Shown: positions 7,141-12,425 of the stretch, in pieces
How positions within the stretch are numbered: position 1 is the stretch's first letter
Layout of the letters: every line of letters begins with the position of its first letter
Source of the DNA: Bradyrhizobiaceae bacterium
GTDB taxonomy: Bacteria; Pseudomonadota; Alphaproteobacteria; Rhizobiales; Hyphomicrobiaceae
Assembly (NCBI GenBank): GCA_947475855.1
Contig: CANJPN010000046.1
Coordinates: forward strand, 1 to 18,338
DNA: 18,338 bases
Direction of reading: 5' to 3'
Program-made: the position numbers and the translations under genes
Notes under the pieces: generated by a model
Seen by the model: the letters and a program-made list of their open reading frames with translations, nothing else
Told to the model about the DNA's origin: nothing
Databases searched by the model: none

Positions 7141-7176
7141 GTCGGGTTACGCAGCGCTACGCACTGCTAACCCGAC
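7141..7176. repeat. Palindromic repeat / hairpin at the end of the 2Fe-2S subunit gene
   Basis: GTCGGGTTA (7141-7149) is a perfect inverted copy of TAACCCGAC (7168-7176), and an inner GCAG/CTGC pair (7151-7154, 7164-7167) extends the stem. On the minus strand the stem starts on the base right after the TAG stop of the 2Fe-2S subunit gene. The GTAGGTCGGGTTA...TAACCCGAC pattern is of the dispersed intergenic type. It could attenuate or end transcription after the hydroxylase genes, but no T-run follows. Confidence 0.7.
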
Positions 7177-7671
7177 CTACGAGCGGAGCCGCTTGGCGCC
7201 GTCCATCATGGCGTCGATGAGGCCCTGATAGCCGGTGCAGCGGCAGATGTGGCCCCCGAGTACGTCCTTCACCTGCTCAACGGTGGGATCGGGCACGCGC
7301 TTCAGAAAGTCGGTGAACGACATCAAAATACCCGGCGTGCAGAATCCGCACTGCAGGGCGTGATGATCGCGCAGCGCCTCCTGCAGCGGGTTGAGCTTGC
7401 CGTCCAGCCCCGTGAGGCTTTCGACGGTTTCAACCGAGCGGCCGTCGGCTGCCTGCGCGAGCGTCAGGCAGGCGCGCGCGGCGACGCCATCGATCAGCAC
7501 CGTGCAGCAGCCGCAGACGCCGTGCTCGCAGCCGACGTGCGTTCCGGTCATGCCGATTTCGTGGCGCAGGAAGTCCGTCAGAAGCGTGCGGGATTCCGCT
7601 TCGCCGGTGGTCTTTTTACCGTTCAGCGTGAGCGTCACGCGGGCCTTGGTGTCTTTGGCTACGCGGCGCAT
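7177..7671 (-). CDS. 2Fe-2S small subunit of a CoxS-type molybdenum hydroxylase
   Basis: This is the iron-sulfur electron-transfer subunit (164 residues) of an aerobic CO dehydrogenase/xanthine dehydrogenase family enzyme. The plant-type ferredoxin cluster ligands are Cys48, Cys53, Cys56 and Cys68 in CEHGVCGCCTVLIDG...ARAC. The second, helical cluster uses Cys108 and Cys111 (QCGFCTPG) and Cys143 and Cys145 (CRCTGY). All eight ligands are present with normal spacing. ATG 7671 overlaps the end of the FAD-subunit gene by 13 bases and has GAGGAGG seven bases upstream, which shows translational coupling. It transfers electrons from the Mo site to FAD. Gene order in the transcript is large, medium, small, which differs from the medium-small-large order of classical cox operons. 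The stop codon is immediately followed by a palindromic repeat. Confidence 0.94.
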   Translation of the reverse strand: MRRVAKDTKARVTLTLNGKKTTGEAESRTLLTDFLRHEIGMTGTHVGCEHGVCGCCTVLIDGVAARACLTLAQAADGRSVETVESLTGLDGKLNPLQEALRDHHALQCGFCTPGILMSFTDFLKRVPDPTVEQVKDVLGGHICRCTGYQGLIDAMMDGAKRLRS

Positions 7672-8489
7672 GAAATTGCCTCCTCGATCACGATGGGTCC
7701 CATCCGGCGCAGCAGATCACGGCGATAGCGCGCGGTGGCATGAATGTCGTCGGAGCCCTCGAGCTCCCAAGCGAGCGTGCCCAGCGCATCGGCGATGGCG
7801 CTCTTGCTCGATGCGTCGATGCGTGTGGCGACCGGGCGGTCGGCGAGACCGCCGATGCCGAGGCGGACACTGGTGTCGGTTTCAGCGACGGCCGCGAGCG
7901 CGAGGATCGCGAAGTCGCCGTGGCGGCGAGCAACCTCTCGGAACGCGGCGCGTTTCAGGTTGGCGGCGATGGGGAAGCGGGCTGCCACCATCATCTCGTC
8001 GGGTTCGCGCGAGGTGGAAAGCATCCCGGTCTGGAACTCTTCGGCTGCCACGACGCGCTCCCCGCGTTTGGACCGCAGCACGACCTCGCCGCCGAGCGTT
8101 GCGAGCGACAACGGAATCTCGGACGACGGATCGGCGTGAGAGAGCGAGCCGCACACCGTACCGCGGTTGCGCGTCTGGAAGTGGCCGACCCACGGCAGGG
8201 CTTTCGCGAGCAGGGGCGACGTTTTCGCGAGGTCGGGCCAGTTCATCAGCTCGTTCTGCGTCACTGATGCGCCGACCTCGAGGAAGCCGTTCGCGACCTT
8301 GATGCCCTTGAATGCAGTGTGGCCGCCGATATCGACGATCACCTTGGGCTCGGCCATCCGCAAGTTGAGGATCGCCATCAGCGACTGGCCACCCGCCATG
8401 ATGCGGGCGTCGTCGCCATATTCGGCGAGGATGTCGACGGCCTCGGCCACCGTGTCCGGGCGGACGTAATCGAATGCGCGGGGTTTCAT
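7659..8489 (-). CDS. FAD-binding medium subunit of a CoxM-type molybdenum hydroxylase
   Basis: This flavin subunit (276 residues, normal size) belongs to the same complex as the flanking subunits. It carries the family's two FAD motifs, AGGQSL at residues 32-37 and TVCGSLSHADPSSE at 111-124, followed by a CODH flavoprotein C-terminal domain. The start is placed at 8489 (MKPRAFDYVRPDTVAEA), where family members begin, with GAAGG ten bases upstream. A longer frame from 8612 would add about 41 residues that include GLRRDD, a translation of the intergenic REP repeat, so it is rejected. The gene overlaps the downstream 2Fe-2S gene by 13 bases. It receives electrons from the 2Fe-2S subunit and passes them to an acceptor that is not evident here. 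Confidence 0.94.
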   Translation of the reverse strand: MKPRAFDYVRPDTVAEAVDILAEYGDDARIMAGGQSLMAILNLRMAEPKVIVDIGGHTAFKGIKVANGFLEVGASVTQNELMNWPDLAKTSPLLAKALPWVGHFQTRNRGTVCGSLSHADPSSEIPLSLATLGGEVVLRSKRGERVVAAEEFQTGMLSTSREPDEMMVAARFPIAANLKRAAFREVARRHGDFAILALAAVAETDTSVRLGIGGLADRPVATRIDASSKSAIADALGTLAWELEGSDDIHATARYRRDLLRRMGPIVIEEAISCAA

Positions 8490-8532
8490 GTGGGGGTGCC
8501 CTTCGATACTCGGTTCGCGCGATCGATATTTC

Positions 8533-8561
8533 GCGTCATCCCGGCGCAGGCCGGGACCCAG
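8533..8561. repeat. REP-type palindrome, copy A of an inverted pair
   Basis: GCGTCATCCCGGCGCAGG followed by CCGGGACCCAG, with the stem CCCGGC/GCCGGG. It is an inverted match to 8640-8670. It lies between the large and medium subunit genes of the hydroxylase. Confidence 0.85.
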
Positions 8562-8639
8562 GGCTCCTCGCTTCGCGAGAGACGTTTGCCAATTACATTC
8601 ATGTGCATCCACCGAAGACAGAAGCCGTTTGTCGATGTG

Positions 8640-8670
8640 AACTGGGTCCCGGCCTTCGCCGGGATGACGG
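8640..8670. repeat. REP-type palindrome, copy B of an inverted pair
   Basis: AACTGGGTCCCGGCCTTCGC followed by CGGGATGACGG, the reverse complement type of 8533-8561 with 78 bases between. It begins 12 bases after the stop of the large-subunit gene on the minus strand. It could stabilise the upstream message or reduce expression of the next two genes, as REP hairpins are known to do inside operons. Confidence 0.85.
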
Positions 8671-8681
8671 ACGAGTGGCGT

Positions 8682-11657
8682 TCATTTCGTCGTGCCCTTA
8701 CCGCCCCAGAGGGAGCCGAGGCGTTTGGCGAGGCTCTTCTTCTCGGGCGCGCCACCAAGCTTGCGGCCGAAGGCTGCAAAGAACTGACTAATGACGATCT
8801 GGGCGGCGCCTTCGATCATGCGGCCCCCGACTGCTGCCGCCTTGCCGAACACCGCCACTTCGTAGTCGTAGTCGATGCGCGTGCCGCCACCGTCGGGCAC
8901 GAGCTTCAGCAGCCCCGTGCCGGACGAGTTGCCGAGCGGGCCTGAAATGGAGCCGCCGAGGCGGCCGGACTGGTTGGGCTTCAGATCGGTTAGTTTCACC
9001 TGCGCCTTGAAGCGGCCGCGAATGATGCCAACGCCGAGCGAGACTTCAGCGCGATAATCGTTCGGGCCGACGACCTCCAGCGCGTGACAGCCTGGGATCA
9101 CCGACTTGAGGTTCTCCGGATCGAGCAGGGCTTCCCACACCTTTTCAGGTGACGCTGAGACCTGCACGGAACCAGAGCCCTTGATCTGGCGTGCATCCTT
9201 CTGCTTGGCGCCACCAGTGCCGGCTGACGCAATGCCCTGGCGCGGCGCGACGTGGGCGGGCCGTGCGGGCTCCTCGCCCGATATCATCGCGTTGATGCGC
9301 GCGGGCGTTGCGGGAAGCTGCACGTTCTCGACGCCCAGCGCGTCAGCTATCGCATTGGCGATGCAGGCGGGCGTGGACATGCAGTTGCCTTCGGCGAGGC
9401 CCTTGGCGCCCAGCGGGGTGAACGGCGAGGGGCTTTCGATGTGCATCAGCTCGAGTTCGGGTAGCTCGGTTGCGGTCGGCACGACATAATCGGCGAACGT
9501 ACCGGTGAGGAACGAGCCGCCGTCGTCGTAGACGAACTCCTCATAGAGGGCGGTCGCCAGGCCCTGCACGAACGCGCCACGGATCTGGCCTTCCGCGATC
9601 AGCGGATTGAGCAGGCGGCCGGCGTCGTGCATCGAGACGTACTTCTCGACCTTCACCTCGCACGTCACGGGATCGATCTCGACGCCGCACATGTCGAACA
9701 CGAAGCCGTAGGTGAGCGACGTGTTGATCCGGTCGTCGTGCGACGGCGGGGTGAGTTCAGGCGGTGCCCACACGGCCGTCTCGCGCAGCGCGGGGTCCAT
9801 GCCATCGGGCAGCATGATCGGCGACCAGTGCGCCGTGCCTGCGACGCGGCCGAATGCCATAGCGTTATCCGGGTTCGACTTCGAGCGGATCTTGCCCTTC
9901 ACGAACTCGATGTCGGTATGCAGAACATTGAGCTGCTTGGCTGCGATCCGCGAGAGCTTGTCGCGAATGCGCTGCGCGGCGATGTGGGCGGCGACCGCCG
10001 TGCCCGGCGTGAAACGGCAAGAATATGTGCCCGCCGCGATCGACCAATCGGAGTTGGCGGTGTCGAGTTCGAGATTGACCGTGATGTCCTCAATGCGGAG
10101 GCCCAACTGCTCGGCGACGATCTGTGCCAGAACGGTCTCGTGGCCCTGCCCGCAAACGACGCAATCGGCCGTGACGGACACCGCGCCCAGCGCATCGACG
10201 CGGACGCTGGCGAGCGAGACCGCGCCATTCTTCGGGCCCGCCTTCTCGCGGGCTTCCGGCGACAGCAGGGTCGAGAGGTAGCCCATGTTCGACATCGCCG
10301 GCTCGACGACGGCGGCAAAGCCAATGCCGTAATATTTGCCGGACTTGCGAGCGTCGTCGCGCCGCTTCATCAGCGCTTCGAGCCGGCCGCCGCCGGTGGC
10401 GAGTTCGACGCAGCGCGGGTAGTCGCCGGAATCGAACAGCGAACCCGCCGCCGTCTTATAGGGGAACGAGCCCGCGGGAATCAGGTTGCGCTTGATGACT
10501 TCGAGGTGATCGAGGCCCATTTCCCGCGCGATCATCTGCACGAGGCGCTCGAGCGTGAGGTACATCTGCGGGCCGCCGAAGCCACGGATCAGGGCGGACG
10601 GCATCTTGTTGGTCATCACCACGCGGCTGACGACACTCAGGTTCTGGATCGCATACGCGCCGGTTAGCGCGCCGTGCATGCGGTAGAGCGGGCCCGGCAT
10701 CGGTGCACGGAGAAATGCGCCGTAGTCCTCGATCTGGTCGAGTTTGAGCGCGGTGATGCGGCCATCCTTGTCGACGGCGGCTTCGACCTCGGTGATGCGG
10801 TTGGGGCCGGAGCTCGCGGCGACGAGGTGCTCCAGCCGGTCCTCGACCCACTTCACCGGCCGGCCGACGATCTTGGAGGCGAGGCCGCACAGCACCATGA
10901 ACGGGAAGACGCTCAACTTGATGCCGAAGCTGCCGCCGCTATCGGCGGGTGTCTTGATGCGGAAGCGGGTGCCGGGCACGCGGCAGGCACGCGCCATCAC
11001 GGGCTGTGTCGAGAACGGGCCCTGGAAGTTCGCCATTACCTCGTAGCTGTCGTCGGCCGGACGGTACTCCGAGACGACGACGAAGCACTCCATCGGCATG
11101 AAAGACTGGCGCGGAAACTCGCTCGTCATCTTGACGATCTTGTGCGCGGCTTTGAATGCCGCGTCGGGATCGCCGTAGGTGAATGCGCGGGTGTGTACCT
11201 CGTTCGACTTGGCGCTTTCGTGCACGAGAGCCGATGTCTTCTCGCGGGCGGCGCGCAGATCGATGATCGCAGGAAGCTGCTGGTATTCGATCTCGACGGC
11301 TTCGCCCGCGTCCTCGGCGATATAGCGCGTCTCGGCGAGCACGAGTGCGACGGGTTCACCGACGTAGCGCACGCGCTCGACGGCGAGGGACCATTGGGGT
11401 ACGTCGGCCTTCACGGCGACGAGGAACGGGTCGGAGATCTTGGCGATGTCCTCGCCGGTGATGACGGCGACGACGCCGGGAATTTCCAGTGCCGCGCGCG
11501 CGTCGATCCTGCCGATCATGGCATGAGCGTGCGGTGAGCGGATCACGTGCGCCTGCAGCGTGCGCTTGGGCTCGGCGATGTCGTCGGCGTACCTGCCGCG
11601 ACCGGAAAGCAGGGCCGCGTCCTCCTTGCGAACGAGCGGCTTGCCGAGCACTTCCAT
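8682..11657 (-). CDS. CoxL-type molybdopterin large subunit fused to a CoxG-like SRPBCC domain
   Basis: This is a 991-residue fusion. Residues 1 to about 795 are the Mo-cofactor subunit of a xanthine dehydrogenase/CO dehydrogenase family hydroxylase. It starts GKPLVRKEDAALLSGRGRYADDI, has SGGSFGIK (240-247), the active-site loop ALIRGFGGPQ (355-364), GQGHET (503-508) and GAKGLAEG with the conserved catalytic Glu756. After a proline/alanine-rich linker (about 796-826), residues 827 to about 970 match CoxG: GSVQVSASPEKVWEALLDPE, then VIPGCHALEVVG, then RGRFKAQVKLTDL, an SRPBCC fold. In CO dehydrogenase operons CoxG is a separate protein linked to membrane anchoring. True CODH has AYRCSFR in the loop, so this enzyme is not a form I CODH; the loop looks like xanthine dehydrogenase. 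The start at 11657 is chosen because homologous sequence begins there and GGAGA lies nine bases upstream. The longer open frame to 11918 has no family similarity. It is the first gene of the hydroxylase operon. Confidence 0.94.
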   Translation of the reverse strand: MEVLGKPLVRKEDAALLSGRGRYADDIAEPKRTLQAHVIRSPHAHAMIGRIDARAALEIPGVVAVITGEDIAKISDPFLVAVKADVPQWSLAVERVRYVGEPVALVLAETRYIAEDAGEAVEIEYQQLPAIIDLRAAREKTSALVHESAKSNEVHTRAFTYGDPDAAFKAAHKIVKMTSEFPRQSFMPMECFVVVSEYRPADDSYEVMANFQGPFSTQPVMARACRVPGTRFRIKTPADSGGSFGIKLSVFPFMVLCGLASKIVGRPVKWVEDRLEHLVAASSGPNRITEVEAAVDKDGRITALKLDQIEDYGAFLRAPMPGPLYRMHGALTGAYAIQNLSVVSRVVMTNKMPSALIRGFGGPQMYLTLERLVQMIAREMGLDHLEVIKRNLIPAGSFPYKTAAGSLFDSGDYPRCVELATGGGRLEALMKRRDDARKSGKYYGIGFAAVVEPAMSNMGYLSTLLSPEAREKAGPKNGAVSLASVRVDALGAVSVTADCVVCGQGHETVLAQIVAEQLGLRIEDITVNLELDTANSDWSIAAGTYSCRFTPGTAVAAHIAAQRIRDKLSRIAAKQLNVLHTDIEFVKGKIRSKSNPDNAMAFGRVAGTAHWSPIMLPDGMDPALRETAVWAPPELTPPSHDDRINTSLTYGFVFDMCGVEIDPVTCEVKVEKYVSMHDAGRLLNPLIAEGQIRGAFVQGLATALYEEFVYDDGGSFLTGTFADYVVPTATELPELELMHIESPSPFTPLGAKGLAEGNCMSTPACIANAIADALGVENVQLPATPARINAMISGEEPARPAHVAPRQGIASAGTGGAKQKDARQIKGSGSVQVSASPEKVWEALLDPENLKSVIPGCHALEVVGPNDYRAEVSLGVGIIRGRFKAQVKLTDLKPNQSGRLGGSISGPLGNSSGTGLLKLVPDGGGTRIDYDYEVAVFGKAAAVGGRMIEGAAQIVISQFFAAFGRKLGGAPEKKSLAKRLGSLWGGKGTTK

Positions 11658-11730
11658 GGGTCCGTCTCCACTAGTTCGAGGCCGTATCGCGGTTCGCGCC
11701 GGTTGCCCGGCAGCGGCTGCGACGCGGCCC

Positions 11731-11776
11731 CGCTCGTTCTCATGCCGCACACCTGATGGGGGGCACCTAACGAGCG
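11731..11776. promoter_or_regulatory. Inverted repeat upstream of the hydroxylase operon (possible operator)
   Basis: CGCTCGTT (11731-11738) and AACGAGCG (11769-11776) are a perfect 8-base inverted repeat with a 30-base spacer, 74-119 bases upstream of the large-subunit start. It could be an operator or a leader hairpin. No regulator gene is in the window, and an 8-base match in GC-rich DNA may be chance. Confidence 0.25.
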
Positions 11777-11818
11777 CCAGGGCGTGCGAGTGTCGCGCCG
11801 CGCTTCGAAGGCGGGGGA

Positions 11819-11847
11819 ACGCTAGCAACGGGGTGGGTCGGTGTAAA
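11819..11847 (-). promoter_or_regulatory. Candidate sigma-70 promoter for the hydroxylase operon
   Basis: On the minus strand TTTACA (complement of 11842-11847) is followed after exactly 17 bases by TAGCGT (complement of 11819-11824). The -35 box is good and the -10 box is weak. It would give a leader of about 155 bases containing the 11731-11776 inverted repeat. Confidence 0.22.
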
Positions 11848-11892
11848 GCGGCGGGGGGATAGGGTGGTATTCGTGGAGGAAATGAGGAGCAG

Positions 11893-11912
11893 CGTCTGCC
11901 GGTCTTCAGACG
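11893..11912. terminator. Small hairpin just after the GIY-YIG gene
   Basis: CGTCTG (11893-11898) pairs with CAGACG (11907-11912) across an 8-base loop, two bases after the GIY-YIG stop codon on the minus strand. There is no T-run, so it is only a weak terminator candidate. Confidence 0.3.
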
Positions 11913-11914
11913 AT

Positions 11915-12340
11915 TCACTTTACAGCGTCACCGCTCGAACTATCACCACCACTGTCATCCTGGGCCACGCCGGAGGCGATAGCCGATGGCGCGTGCCCAG
12001 GACCCATTTCGCACTTTATTCCAAGTCCGGGTGGGCGCGGCTCGTACTTTTGAAACGCGGGAAACAGGTCCTGCCATTTAGGATTAGTTTGCTCGATAAG
12101 ATTGATCTTCCACGCCCTCGGCCAGCGCTTCAACGATTTCTCCCGCTGAATAGCCTGCTCGATATCGCTGTGCGGTTCGAACCACATCAGCTTGTCGACC
12201 TTGTAATTCTTCGTGAATGCGCCGCCGCCTTCGCGATGTTCCACCAAACGCCGGTACAGATCGTTGGTCACGCCGATATACAGGGTGCCATATGTTCGGC
12301 TCGCCAAGATATAGACGAAGTACGTGCACTCATCGTACAT
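11915..12340 (-). CDS. Small GIY-YIG nuclease-domain protein flanked by inverted REP palindromes
   Basis: This is a 141-residue protein of the single-domain (UPF0213-like) GIY-YIG group. The nuclease core is residues 6-95. YFVYIL then LYIGVTNDLYRRLVEHR gives the GIY and YIG strands (YIG at 21-23) and the catalytic arginine (Arg30/31). QREKSLKRW contains the catalytic Glu67, followed by WKINLIEQTNP. The family is structure-selective or repair-related; function is mostly untested. I start it at 12340 (MYDECTYFVYIL). The open frame continues upstream to 12415, but its first 25 codons are a translation of the REP at 12380-12411. The last 30-40 residues (GPGHAPSAIASGVAQDD...) are likewise read from the left REP (11953-12006), so the C-terminus is repeat-derived. 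The gene sits between uvrD and the hydroxylase operon on the same strand. Confidence 0.88.
   Translation of the reverse strand: MYDECTYFVYILASRTYGTLYIGVTNDLYRRLVEHREGGGAFTKNYKVDKLMWFEPHSDIEQAIQREKSLKRWPRAWKINLIEQTNPKWQDLFPAFQKYEPRPPGLGIKCEMGPGHAPSAIASGVAQDDSGGDSSSGDAVK
11953..12006. repeat. Left REP-type palindrome of the GIY-YIG cassette
   Basis: It begins TGTCATCCTGGGCCACGC and ends GCGTGCCCAGGACCCAT. The arms CCTGGGC-ACGC and GCGT-GCCCAGG are complementary around an 18-base loop. It overlaps the 3' end of the GIY-YIG reading frame and is in opposite orientation to the repeat at 12380-12411. Confidence 0.8.
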
Positions 12341-12379
12341 GTCAGTGCTCCGCCTTCTGAGGACGGAGTTTGCTGCACA

Positions 12380-12411
12380 ATGGGTCCTCGGGACAAGCCC
12401 GAGGATGACGG
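12380..12411. repeat. Right REP-type palindrome of the GIY-YIG cassette, also 3' of uvrD
   Basis: ATGGGTCCTCGGGACAAG followed by CCCGAGGATGACGG, with a perfect CCTCGGG/CCCGAGG stem (12386-12392, 12398-12404) and a 5-base loop. It lies about 20 bases past the uvrD stop on the minus strand, where it could act as a transcript-end hairpin, and directly upstream of the GIY-YIG gene. Confidence 0.85.
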
Positions 12412-12425
12412 TCATCTTTTGCAGT

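Noticed and set aside
8490..8612. N-terminal extension of the FAD subunit from 8612
   Set aside because: The extra residues include GLRRDD, a direct translation of the REP repeat; the family N-terminus begins at 8489 with a ribosome-binding site.
11658..11918. N-terminal extension of the large subunit to 11918
   Set aside because: It is Pro/Arg-rich with no family similarity; the conserved N-terminus GKPLVRKEDAALLSGRG follows the Met at 11657.
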